Position numbers and translations under genes: made by a program
The notes under the pieces: model-generated
What the model was told of the DNA's origin: nothing
Databases searched by the model: none
What the model saw: the letters and a program-made list of their open reading frames with translations, nothing else
Assembly: GCA_945787125.1 (NCBI GenBank)
Contig: CALZHW010000013.1
Span: forward strand, 1 to 43,481
Direction: 5' to 3'
From: an uncultured Ectothiorhodospiraceae bacterium
GTDB taxonomy: Bacteria; Pseudomonadota; Gammaproteobacteria; S012-40
DNA: 43,481 nucleotides
Part shown: one piece after another, positions 35,914 to 43,481 of the stretch
Numbering within the stretch: position 1 is the first letter of the stretch
Layout: the number at the start of each line of letters is the position of its first letter

Positions 35914-38209
35914 TAGATTTTCCCTCATCAAGTTTAATTAATAACGCAGGCAACAATAAAAAGTCAGCAATCAGCGCAAGTACGATAACCAATGCGGTCA
36001 ACATACCCATGGCTGAATTAAGCTGAAACGCTGACATGGACAATACTAAAAACCCCAGTGTTAACACAATCGTAGTTGTCACCAACGCTCGACCCACTGT
36101 AGTAAATGCATAAATCACTGCCTGGCCCGCGTCATAACCTTTCTCTCTGCGAGCACGTAAGTATTTACTCAGCAAATGCACCGTATCATCTACGACTATG
36201 CCCAATGTCATACTAGTGACCACACTCAGCGCCAAGCCGACTTCACCGACCAATAAACCCCATAAACCAAATCCCATCGCTGCAGGGATCAAATTGGGGA
36301 TCATACTGACCAATCCGATTTTTAACGATCGCAAGGCGACAATCAGCAACAATGAAATCAGAATCAATGCGATCGTGGTACCTGCCAACATACTGACAAT
36401 GTTGCGTTGGCCGATATGAGCAAACATCAGTGATGGTCCTGACGCCTCAAATTTAACGATATGACTGGCATTATTTGTTAACCAATCATTAGCACGCTGC
36501 TCCAACGCAAGCATCTCTTTGCTGGAAACGGTTTTTAGTGTCGCTGTGAATTTTGTAGCGGACTTATCAATGTTGATCTGATTATTTAAATCCAGCCCAT
36601 AAGGCAGTGACATTTCATAGAGTAGTAGATATTGAGCGGACAATTCTCGATTATCAGGAATTTTATACCATTGCTCATCATCGCCATGCATATTTTTATT
36701 CAGTCGCTGCATGACGTCGGTGATTGTTGCAACATGTAAAGTTTCCGGTTGCTGCTTGTACCACTGAGCGAAAGCTTCAACTTCTTCCAGGAAAGCCGGG
36801 TTACTTATTCCGCCTTTTTCACTGGATTCCAAAGAGTAAGCGATCATGTAAGTACCCGCGAGATTGGCGGTTATATAATCTGTATCGGTACGGAAAGTTA
36901 CACTGTCATCAAAGTAGTTCACAAAAACATCGTTTAATTCATTTTTTGGTACCATGCTGACAATAACAACAACAGCAGCCGCCATGCCCCACAAAAGGGC
37001 ACGGTGATTTCTAACCACAAATTTACCAAATTCTTCCATGGAATCACGTTTATTTTCTTTTACAGGCTTCACTCTCATCGGCAAAATGGACATGAGCGCC
37101 GGTAAAAATGTTAACGATAAAAACAATGAGACCACAACCCCCATGGCGACAAAGGTTCCCAAATGCTGGAAAGGCGGCACGTCCGAAAAATTCATTGTTA
37201 AAAACCCAATAGAGGTAGTAATACTGGCTAACGTGACGGGTTGAATGTTCAAACGAAGACTTTCAACTATCGCTTCATGTTTGCTGTTACCTTTACGCAT
37301 TTCTTGAATCACAGAAACCAGTACATGCACGGAGTTAGCAATAGCGACAGTTAATATAATAATGGGCGCAATCGAAGAAGGCGGTGAAATAGGATAACCA
37401 ATATAACCACCCAGCCCCATGGCAGCGGCAATACTAAAAGCAATCACAACAAGCGTTGCAAATGTCCCGGTAAATCCTTTAACCAAGAAACCCAAGCTGA
37501 CCAACATCACCAAAAAACTCAAAGGAATGAGCGACTGCATATCGTTCATTGATTCTTCTGAAAATGCGTTATTCATCATCAGCATTCCCGTCAGATGCAA
37601 TTCGATGCCTGGATATTCAGTGCGAATCTCATCAGCAATTTTTCGGGCATGCGCAACAGCGGCTGGTGCTTCGGTCATTTCGTCCAACCCAGGTAGTTGA
37701 ATCGTCACGTTAACCCCGGTCACCCTTGAATCTGGTGAAACAAGACTATTCAACAAAATGGGTTCATTTAATGCGGTATCGCGAATTTTCTCCAGCGCTT
37801 CGGCATCAAGATCACGGCTACCCTGCACCAAATCTTCAACGGTCAAATCATCTTCTTCTGACCAGGTGTGTTGAAAATTTGTTAATGAATCCACCCGAAT
37901 TGAAAACGGCGTTTGCCAGGCTTTTTCTGTAAGAGATTCAACCGCTGCAAGTGTTTCCTGAGTAAAAACATCGCCATTCTTAGGCGTCAAAGCAAATAAA
38001 ATGTTATCGCTTTTGGTGTAGGTATTTTCCAGCGCATCGAAAGCGAGTAATTGGGGGTTATCATTGCTGAAGAAGACACGATAATCGCCGGTAAATCGTA
38101 AATGTTGCCCGCCGGAAGCGGCGAGAAAAATTAGGATGATACTCACTAGCATTACTAGCCAACGATATTTCAATACCCATTGCCCAAACTGCGCTTCGAA
38201 GTGTTTCAT
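35864..38209 (-). CDS. RND/MMPL-family exporter
   Basis: A 781-residue inner-membrane protein with the RND two-fold layout. There is a first membrane span (WLVMLVSIILIFLAASG), a periplasmic loop (40-210), spans 2-6 (LIPLSFLVMLVSLGFLVKG to LTFLPALMSILP), a second large loop, and spans 8-12 (TIALILISLLLIVAL to IADFLLLPALLIKL). The motif GIVVDDTVHLLSKYLR is the conserved proton-relay region of the MMPL/HpnN/SSD group. GGAGG precedes the ATG. Members move lipids such as hopanoids, sterols or mycolic precursors. With the LolA-like and barrel genes it makes an envelope-spanning export cassette. The tetR gene upstream is separated by a terminator, so it forms its own transcript. Confidence 0.9.
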   Translation of the reverse strand: MKHFEAQFGQWVLKYRWLVMLVSIILIFLAASGGQHLRFTGDYRVFFSNDNPQLLAFDALENTYTKSDNILFALTPKNGDVFTQETLAAVESLTEKAWQTPFSIRVDSLTNFQHTWSEEDDLTVEDLVQGSRDLDAEALEKIRDTALNEPILLNSLVSPDSRVTGVNVTIQLPGLDEMTEAPAAVAHARKIADEIRTEYPGIELHLTGMLMMNNAFSEESMNDMQSLIPLSFLVMLVSLGFLVKGFTGTFATLVVIAFSIAAAMGLGGYIGYPISPPSSIAPIIILTVAIANSVHVLVSVIQEMRKGNSKHEAIVESLRLNIQPVTLASITTSIGFLTMNFSDVPPFQHLGTFVAMGVVVSLFLSLTFLPALMSILPMRVKPVKENKRDSMEEFGKFVVRNHRALLWGMAAAVVVIVSMVPKNELNDVFVNYFDDSVTFRTDTDYITANLAGTYMIAYSLESSEKGGISNPAFLEEVEAFAQWYKQQPETLHVATITDVMQRLNKNMHGDDEQWYKIPDNRELSAQYLLLYEMSLPYGLDLNNQINIDKSATKFTATLKTVSSKEMLALEQRANDWLTNNASHIVKFEASGPSLMFAHIGQRNIVSMLAGTTIALILISLLLIVALRSLKIGLVSMIPNLIPAAMGFGLWGLLVGEVGLALSVVTSMTLGIVVDDTVHLLSKYLRARREKGYDAGQAVIYAFTTVGRALVTTTIVLTLGFLVLSMSAFQLNSAMGMLTALVIVLALIADFLLLPALLIKLDEGKSNEKAIIDNNATGTAAV

Positions 38210-38274
38210 TGTTTTTCCTCCATTCCGTGAAAATTAAACGCTGAATATTACCTTAAATATTTACATTGTAATTC

Positions 38275-38302
38275 TAAAAAAACCGGCTTTATCAGAAGCC
38301 AA
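38275..38302 (-). terminator. intrinsic terminator after tetR-type gene
   Basis: On the minus strand a short GGCTT/AAGCC hairpin, extendable by G-T pairs, is followed by seven Ts. It lies directly after the regulator stop codon and 66 bases before the RND start, separating the two transcripts at least partly. Confidence 0.7.
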
Positions 38303-38304
38303 TT

Positions 38305-38910
38305 TTAGTTTTTTCGCAATCCATTAACGAGTAAATCAACCACGTTGTTGGCCATAGTTTCAAATTCCTCACGGCTAAAGAAACCATCAAACAACGGGAA
38401 ATCAAATAACACTAATGAAGCATGAACAGTACGGGATGTTTTAATGATATCTGCCACCTCAAACTCTCCTGTTTCATTGCCAAAGGCGAGTATCTCAGCA
38501 ATAATTGCACATTGCGCTTGCACTTTATCCTTGACCAGTGCTGTATGATTTTTTGATACAAGCTCTATTAACTCGTTGATTTTCGGACTTTTTTCAAACT
38601 CATCCAGATTAGTTCTTAAGCTGGCGAGCACTAATGTCCGTAGTCTTTCGGCTGCCGAAGAGCCTGCCTGACAAACCGCTTCTCTAATTAAAGTTAAGCG
38701 CTCAGACATGCAACGATCACTGCACTCTAGCGCAATGTCCTGTTTGTTTTCAAAATATCGATACAAATTTGCCGCTGACATATTTACATCTTTCGCAATC
38801 TCCGCCATGGTTGTTTTACCATAACCATAAACTTGGAAGCGTTCTTTTGCAGCATCTAAAATTTTAATTTTTAGTTCGTCGACTTCTGCATTGAGATTTA
38901 TTGCATTCAT
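38305..38910 (-). CDS. TetR/AcrR-family transcriptional regulator
   Basis: A 201-residue repressor-type protein. The N-terminal helix-turn-helix is typical: ILDAAKERFQVYGYGKTTMA, then IAKDVNMSAANLYRYFENKQ (about residues 17-56). The C-terminal helical ligand domain has no assigned family. It is on the same strand and directly upstream of the RND/LolA-like/barrel genes, so local control of that export cassette is the natural guess. No clear operator palindrome was identified in the 95-base gap. Confidence 0.9.
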   Translation of the reverse strand: MNAINLNAEVDELKIKILDAAKERFQVYGYGKTTMAEIAKDVNMSAANLYRYFENKQDIALECSDRCMSERLTLIREAVCQAGSSAAERLRTLVLASLRTNLDEFEKSPKINELIELVSKNHTALVKDKVQAQCAIIAEILAFGNETGEFEVADIIKTSRTVHASLVLFDFPLFDGFFSREEFETMANNVVDLLVNGLRKN

Positions 38911-39001
38911 TGTTTGATTAAATCATCTATTTCCTGAATATTCAATAAAATATTTAGCATTCACACTATTACCGGGCAAAAGTGATAGTTATTACACGTT
39001 C

Positions 39002-39739
39002 CTAAGCAAGTTTGAGTTGATTTACGTCAGCTTCCCACCCAGACAACGCCAAAACAGCCTCAAATGCTTCATCCAGCGGCGCTTCAATTGAACGTTTTTC
39101 ACTTGTCATAGGATGAAAAAAAGTTAACCGTTGCGCGTGCAGTAACAATCGGTGACAGTTTAAATGTTGGCGAAACATGGCATTATGTTTACCATCACCA
39201 TGGGTGGTATCACCAACGATAGGATGAAATATATGCTTCATGTGGCGGCGCAATTGATGTCTGCGGCCGGTGGTAGGCGTGAGTTTCAATAATGAATAAC
39301 GGCTTGCGGGATAACGACTCACTGCGATAGGCATTTCAATTTGTTGCAGTGTTTGATAGTGGGTAATGGCTTGTTGTGCGGCTTTATCCTTATCCACCAA
39401 TAAGTCTGTCGTTTTATCGTATTCTACTTTTAACGCGTAATCGATTTCACCAGTGCCATCGGTATAACCACGCACAATCGCAAGATATTTTTTTTCTACC
39501 TGGCTATTTTCGAACTGCGTCATCATTTTTGACGCAATGTCAGCGGATAACGAAAACAACAAGACGCCTGAGGTAGGTTTATCTAATCGATGTAGCGGAA
39601 ATACGCGTTGGCCAATCAAGTCTCTGACGATTTGCAGGGCGAAGCGGGTTTCATGTTTATCGAGTTTACTACGATGCACTAATAAACCCGCCGGTTTATT
39701 CACCGCAACAAAATAGTCATCCTGATAGAGAATTTGCAC
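39002..39739 (-). CDS. truC: tRNA pseudouridine synthase TruC (RluA family)
   Basis: A 245-residue RluA-family enzyme with the catalytic Asp in FPLHRLDKPTSGVLLF. VNKPAGLLVHRSKLD, GRRHQLRRHMKHIFHPIVGD and HRLLLHAQRL match TruC, which makes pseudouridine 65 in tRNA-Ile and tRNA-Asp. No S4 domain precedes the catalytic domain, as expected for TruC. It is followed downstream only by intergenic sequence and the tetR gene; ppnP lies 25 bases upstream. Confidence 0.93.
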   Translation of the reverse strand: MQILYQDDYFVAVNKPAGLLVHRSKLDKHETRFALQIVRDLIGQRVFPLHRLDKPTSGVLLFSLSADIASKMMTQFENSQVEKKYLAIVRGYTDGTGEIDYALKVEYDKTTDLLVDKDKAAQQAITHYQTLQQIEMPIAVSRYPASRYSLLKLTPTTGRRHQLRRHMKHIFHPIVGDTTHGDGKHNAMFRQHLNCHRLLLHAQRLTFFHPMTSEKRSIEAPLDEAFEAVLALSGWEADVNQLKLA

Positions 39740-39764
39740 GTTAATTCATGTGTCAATTTCTGTG

Positions 39765-40076
39765 TCAAACAAAATGACATACGTAGTCCAATGTCTCGAG
39801 TGTTTCGATGTCAAAATAACTCTCTGCAGGTACATTAAATGAGTCACCTGCTTTATATTCTTTCCACTCTTTTGCGTCTTTTTGTTTTACTTTGCATAAT
39901 CCGGCATTGATATCCATGATTTCAGCTGCTTGCGTTTTGAACCTCAACTGGCTTGGAAAAATAACACCGAGCGATTTTTTCGTACCATCTGGAAATAATA
40001 GTGTATGTGAAACACACATCCCATCAAAATAAATATTGGCTATTTTCACTACACTAACATTGTCATACTGGCTCAT
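39765..40076 (-). CDS. ppnP: pyrimidine/purine nucleoside phosphorylase PpnP
   Basis: A 103-residue single-domain cupin of the PpnP (DUF1255) family, which splits several nucleosides with phosphate. [26 protein letters not shown] (central part) and [15 protein letters not shown] are hallmark stretches. AGGAG precedes the ATG. It lies 25 bases upstream of truC on the same strand and may be co-transcribed with it. Confidence 0.95.
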   Translation of the reverse strand: MSQYDNVSVVKIANIYFDGMCVSHTLLFPDGTKKSLGVIFPSQLRFKTQAAEIMDINAGLCKVKQKDAKEWKEYKAGDSFNVPAESYFDIETLETLDYVCHFV

Positions 40077-40192
40077 TGAACATCAAACTCCTGCTGATAA
40101 ATTTCACGGTACTATTGCTGTGAAAATGCATTGGGTATATCGGGCATGAGTCAACACTGACTCACGCCAAATCGCCTAACGATGACTAACCT

Positions 40193-40447
40193 TCATCCCG
40201 TTTTAATTTCTACAGGACTGGTTAATACCATAATCAGAGATTGCGCATGTTCTGCCGCATCTCTACCCAGTGATGTCAAGTATCCTCCATCACTTAGCGT
40301 GATAAAACCTTTATCAAACAAACGTTGTGTTGCCGCAATTGTTTCCGCACCAGCTGAGGAATGAACCTTAATTCCTTCCTGACTAGTACTTAAATTATAC
40401 TGAATCAGTATATTTGTTTCAGCAACCAAATCAGGGGTAAATAGCAT
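40193..40447 (-). CDS. TIGR02647 family protein
   Basis: An 84-residue protein matching the TIGR02647 family of gammaproteobacteria. Its characteristic stretches are FTPDLVAE-x-x-IL-x-YNLST, SQEGIKVHS, ETIAATQRLFDKGFIT and DGGYLTSLGRDAAEHAQ. The layout resembles a small winged-helix domain, and relatives are annotated as DNA-binding, but the role is not established. GGAGA lies 8 bases before the ATG. It is monocistronic between ppnP and the CinA-like gene. Confidence 0.88.
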   Translation of the reverse strand: MLFTPDLVAETNILIQYNLSTSQEGIKVHSSAGAETIAATQRLFDKGFITLSDGGYLTSLGRDAAEHAQSLIMVLTSPVEIKTG

Positions 40448-40508
40448 GTTTAATTCTCCTTCAATTTATAGCCAGCATAACAAAAATGGTTAAGCATTGG
40501 CAATGAAT

Positions 40509-40539
40509 CTTATCAGCTTTTCAGCTGATGGCTGATAAG
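40509..40539. repeat. 9-bp inverted repeat downstream of the CinA-like gene
   Basis: CTTATCAGC (40509-40517) and GCTGATAAG (40531-40539) pair around a loop that contains a second small palindrome TCAGCTGA. It lies just after the stop of the minus-strand CinA-like gene. No T-run follows, so it is at most a weak terminator. Confidence 0.6.
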
Positions 40540-40549
40540 CTGGCCGCTC

Positions 40550-41287
40550 CTAAACCCATTCAAGCTGCTTTCTATCAAGTTCGTCAACGATAAACTGATA
40601 TGCCTGATTCACCCGGCTTGCTTCGCCCAACACCGACAATTCCACATAGGTTTTTTCCACATCAATACGTGGCAAACAAGAAAGCTTAATCTCTGGGAAT
40701 TGCTGCAATAGAGCGTTCATCATATCGACTAAATCACCCTCGCCTTTACCGTACACACGAAGTGCTCTTCGCTGAAATTTTTCCACTGGCTGTAAATGCG
40801 GATAAAGAGTATCTAACACCCAAGCCAACATTGGCTTGGCCATTTGCGGAAATCCTGGTAAAAAGTGAATGTTGTTAAAGCTAAACCCAGGAATATCGTT
40901 ATACGGGTTAGGAATCAGCTGTGATCCCTGGGGAATCGTTATCAAATTCACCCTATGTGGATAGACTTTATCGGCAAACTTTTTTTGCAAAACTGCCAAA
41001 CCTTCAGCATGCACCGCGAGCGGAACCTCAAAAGCCTTTGCCGCACATTGGCGCGTGTAATCATCCGGTGTCGCACCAATTCCACCAAAGCTAAAAACCA
41101 CTTCTGCAGCATTATTTAGCATACGAAGGCTTTCCGTAATTAACTCAGGATCATCAGCAATAATCAAACTGCGATGCAAGGTTAATCCTCGCGCTTCAAA
41201 CAACTCAATGGCGTTTTCAAGATGGCAATCTTTACGCCGACCATTCAGGATTTCATCGCCGATTATCAGCAAATTAAGCCGCTGCAC
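40550..41287 (-). CDS. CinA N-terminal/molybdopterin-binding domain protein
   Basis: A 245-residue stand-alone MoCF/CinA-type domain. LLIIGDEILNGRRKDCH is the start seen in CinA N-terminal domains. SFGGIGATPDDYTRQC carries the GG-x-G-x-T-x-DD-x-T motif of the molybdopterin-binding fold, and FLPGFPQMAK is conserved. The deamidase domain of full CinA is absent. Such short forms are annotated as competence/damage-inducible or as NMN/ADP-ribose-processing relatives; the exact reaction is unknown. The start is GTG at 41287, overlapping the adenylate cyclase end by 14 bases, so the two are coupled. Confidence 0.88.
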   Translation of the reverse strand: MQRLNLLIIGDEILNGRRKDCHLENAIELFEARGLTLHRSLIIADDPELITESLRMLNNAAEVVFSFGGIGATPDDYTRQCAAKAFEVPLAVHAEGLAVLQKKFADKVYPHRVNLITIPQGSQLIPNPYNDIPGFSFNNIHFLPGFPQMAKPMLAWVLDTLYPHLQPVEKFQRRALRVYGKGEGDLVDMMNALLQQFPEIKLSCLPRIDVEKTYVELSVLGEASRVNQAYQFIVDELDRKQLEWV

Positions 41288-42557
41288 TATTTGCTCTCTT
41301 CGCCAGCATTATATAAGCAGGCATGCTTCCAAACCCCTTCATATCAACATTGCCCTGCGGCTCAAGCACAAAACTAGCTTTTAGTTGATCATAAGATGAT
41401 TGCGATACCTGAATTTTACCCGCCGGGCAGGTCGACTCCATACGACTGGCGACATTCACTGTATTGCCCCACACATCATAAACAAACTTTTTAACCCCAA
41501 TAACGCCGGCTACCGCAGGCCCGGTGTGCATTCCGATGCGTAATTGGATGGATTGATTGTTATCTTCATTATATTTTTGCAAAGCCTGCAATATTTCCAA
41601 GGCAAATTTAGCCATGTCTTGTGGTTTGCCGGAATGGCCATCTTGCAAATTGGAAGTCACCATGTAGGCATCGCCAATAGTCTTTATTTTTTCCAAATGA
41701 TACCGATCGGTTAATTCATCAAACAGAGAAAATATGTCGTTAAGAATTTTCACTACATGTTGCGCATTATGCTTAAGTGAGAAGCGAGAAAAATTCACCA
41801 AATCAGCAAATAACACCGTAATTTGCGCATAGTCTCTGGCGATTGTTCCTTCATGTAATTTAAGTTCATTGGCAATATTACGCGGTAATATGTTCAATAA
41901 CAAACGTTCATTTTCGAGCTTTTGTGCAGCCAGAAGTTTTTGGTTTACGTAGTCGCGTCGATAATAATTTTCAATGGTATAGCCACCGAGACTACCAATT
42001 AACAGAGCCGTGATCAGAAAAAAATTATAAGTCACTATGACCGGCAAAGAAACCGGGCTTATAGTAAAATAAACCAGATTATAACTAAGCAACAGCGCAA
42101 CACTGACAATAAAGGCATTAATAAACCGCAAGCCAGAATAAATAAAAGCCCAGAAAATCGGGAAGATTGTACCCATCAAATAAAGATCACTTTGTGATAC
42201 ATTATATTTGAGCCGAATAGCCGCTAAGCCCATACCTGCAAGGTAAATAACAATGATTACCAACAGCTGTATCCGCTTGCGAAAGTAGTTTTTATACGTG
42301 GCATAATAAGCCAGCATAAAAATCGGTAATACAAACACAAAACGAATCAAGAGTGATCGTGACTGTCCTTCGGTTAACACCATGAGATCTAGAATCATGA
42401 AGGCTACATAAATCGTCGCCGCAGCAATCAGGGCATTGCGCACTTGCGGCAACATTTTTTTGCAGTAGCTTGCGCGAAAAGACATCTCCAGCTTGGAGTC
42501 GGCAAAATTCAAGGTAAAAGGACGAATAGTCTGATTAATAGCAGCAGTACGTAACAT
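41274..42557 (-). CDS. membrane-bound class III adenylate cyclase
   Basis: A 427-residue protein. The N-terminal half has six membrane spans (from NALIAAATIYVAFMILDLMV to NFFLITALLIGSLGGYTI, about residues 40-200), the MASE2-like arrangement of a sensor domain. A short linker helix follows (LENERLLLNILPRNIANELK). The catalytic domain has the metal-binding Asp in VLFADLVNFSRFS, the adenine-selecting Lys in KIKTIGDAYMV and Asp in VYDVWGNTVNVASRMES with the transition-state Asn and Arg. These favour ATP over GTP. It makes cyclic AMP at the inner membrane. It overlaps the CinA-like gene. Confidence 0.92.
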   Translation of the reverse strand: MLRTAAINQTIRPFTLNFADSKLEMSFRASYCKKMLPQVRNALIAAATIYVAFMILDLMVLTEGQSRSLLIRFVFVLPIFMLAYYATYKNYFRKRIQLLVIIVIYLAGMGLAAIRLKYNVSQSDLYLMGTIFPIFWAFIYSGLRFINAFIVSVALLLSYNLVYFTISPVSLPVIVTYNFFLITALLIGSLGGYTIENYYRRDYVNQKLLAAQKLENERLLLNILPRNIANELKLHEGTIARDYAQITVLFADLVNFSRFSLKHNAQHVVKILNDIFSLFDELTDRYHLEKIKTIGDAYMVTSNLQDGHSGKPQDMAKFALEILQALQKYNEDNNQSIQLRIGMHTGPAVAGVIGVKKFVYDVWGNTVNVASRMESTCPAGKIQVSQSSYDQLKASFVLEPQGNVDMKGFGSMPAYIMLAKRANSAAA

Positions 42558-42858
42558 GCTACTGGCCGAAACACTGTCGTGATTTGAGTCTTAGCACATT
42601 CTCACTTAACAACATCGGATTGATCTTCATACTACCTATTTCCTTATAACCTTGAGTATTGTGGAATATTCTGGTGAGTTGACTAAACTATATAATATGA
42701 GACTAAAGTGCAACCAAAAGGATTGGATCTTAATTCATCAGTTGACCGCTTCGAAGCAGGCTTCATCTTTTGGTATTATAGAATTCTCATGCTTTTTTGT
42801 CTTTACTCAAAAAGTGAGTAGACTAAACTTCGTCTGATGATTTTAGGTTGAAAGCAAA
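42558..42858. other. intergenic region between adenylate cyclase and LolA-like gene
   Basis: Three hundred bases holding the divergent promoters of the cyclase and of the LolA-like gene. An open frame at 42652-42837 lacks a ribosome binding site and recognisable sequence and is not called. The AT-rich stretch 42684-42697 (AACTATATAATATG) is a possible promoter -10 region for rightward transcription. Confidence 0.45.
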
Positions 42859-43481
42859 ATGTTAGCATTTAAGAAACTATTATGGTTGTTTATTGCACTC
42901 ATTTTCCCTTTGTGCACCCCTGTTCATGCCGCCCAATTCACCGATGCCTATGCCTTAATGCGCCATGTTGATCGTATTTGGCGCGGCAACTCATCTTATG
43001 CTGTTATGACCATGCAAGTAAAAACCGCGCGTTATGAGCGCACAATGGAAATGGAGGTTTGGTCTGAGGGCAAAGAACGATCACTGATTGTCATTACATC
43101 CCCAAAAAAGGACAAAGGTTTTGCGACCCTGAAGGTAGATGAAAACATTTGGAACTATTTGCCAAAAATTCGCCGGGTTACTAAAGTGCCAGCCAGTATG
43201 ATGTCGGGCGCATGGATGGGCAGTCATTTCACCAATGACGACCTGGTCAAAGAAAACACCTACGAAGATGATTATGATTCATTGATCAGCTTTCAAGGCG
43301 TGCGAGATAACATTGACATCATTGAAGTCACTTCCACACCCAAAGCCAATGCTGCGGTGGTTTGGGGCAAAGTGATAACACTCATCAAACAAGACAATTT
43401 ATCCCCACTTAGAGCAGACTACTTTGACGATGAAGGCAATAAAATCCGTGAAATGTGGTTTGATCAGGAAAAGATAATTAA
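42859..43481 (+). CDS. LolA-like outer-membrane lipoprotein-sorting family protein (3' end beyond window)
   Basis: The frame is open from ATG 42859 to the right edge, 207 codons seen. A signal peptide (LLWLFIALIFPLCTPVHA) is followed by the LolA-superfamily half-barrel: MRHVDRIWRGNSSYAVMTMQ, SLIVITSPKKDKGFATLKVD, NIWNYLPKIRRVTKVPASMM and SWMGSHFTNDDL-like region (read GAWMGSHFTNDDLVKENTYE). In this subfamily the W-x-YLPK-x-x-R stretch is highly conserved, and the gene often accompanies a FtsX-type ABC transporter; the next gene is outside the window. It is the second LolA-like protein here and is distinct in sequence from the one at 35131-35913. Confidence 0.88.
   Translation, partial: MLAFKKLLWLFIALIFPLCTPVHAAQFTDAYALMRHVDRIWRGNSSYAVMTMQVKTARYERTMEMEVWSEGKERSLIVITSPKKDKGFATLKVDENIWNYLPKIRRVTKVPASMMSGAWMGSHFTNDDLVKENTYEDDYDSLISFQGVRDNIDIIEVTSTPKANAAVVWGKVITLIKQDNLSPLRADYFDDEGNKIREMWFDQEKII

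Noticed and set aside
42652..42837. 61-residue frame upstream of the second LolA-like gene
   Set aside because: No ribosome binding site, atypical composition and promoter-like sequence; treated as intergenic.

Overview
This window looks like chromosomal DNA of a moderately AT-rich gammaproteobacterium. The indications are DksA, the alaC-hom-thrC gene order, PpnP, TruC, a DUF3579 protein, a TIGR02647 protein and the crcB-DUF190-serS cluster. I cannot place it to genus. It mixes an ordinary housekeeping backbone with accessory patches rich in short palindromic repeats, transposon and intron debris and broken genes. No tRNA, rRNA or CRISPR array was seen.

Region by region. 1-3000 is an accessory patch. 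It holds an intact YopT/AvrPphB-type (C58) cysteine protease whose last four residues are a CaaX-like box, remnants of IS110 and REP-associated (Y1) transposases, an orphan StbD/Phd antitoxin with a beheaded toxin, the 3' end of a group II intron, and an intact ParE-type toxin-antitoxin pair. 3174-7289 holds an HD-GYP-like protein with a degenerate HD motif, an aminotransferase plus HAD phosphatase operon, and dksA. 7290-12135 holds a two-gene unit: an outer-membrane beta-barrel protein and a large exported monoheme cytochrome c of unknown function, closed by a terminator and preceded by a (AT)20 microsatellite. 12595-14300 is a second accessory patch: a frameshifted GNAT acetyltransferase fused to IS630 debris, and a class IV (HDAC11-like) deacetylase gene with one in-frame stop, bracketed by two copies of the same repeat. 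14350-18592 holds DUF3579 and the alaC-hom-thrC threonine/alanine unit.

19122-25987 holds a low-molecular-weight tyrosine phosphatase, a small conserved protein, a 1240-residue Ig-like (Big_2) lipoprotein, and crcB-DUF190-serS. 26093-31668 holds an RMD1/DUF155 membrane protein, a DUF2817 peptidase-like protein, a decayed DUF1704 gene, a glutathione S-transferase, a CDGSH/4Fe-4S protein and a 53-residue single-span membrane protein. 31975-33599 is an OmpA-family protein with thrombospondin type 3 repeats and a strong terminator. 33946-38910 is an envelope cassette (TetR regulator, RND/MMPL exporter, LolA-like protein, beta-barrel protein). 39002-42557 holds truC, ppnP, a TIGR02647 gene, a CinA-type domain protein and a membrane class III adenylate cyclase. 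A second LolA-like gene runs off the right edge.

Four families of dispersed palindromic or MITE-like elements recur. A 194-200 bp foldback element (four copies) has terminal repeats that contain the stop codons of flanking genes in two places. A TTAA-ended palindrome has two copies. A further repeat occurs next to the protease, GNAT and deacetylase genes. A GTTGGGC-type repeat has two copies, one carrying a duplicated 3' end of the aminotransferase gene. The most notable single observation is the C58 protease with its own CaaX box. Together with the HDAC11-like gene it hints at a present or past association with eukaryotic hosts; this is inference, because no secretion system lies in the window.
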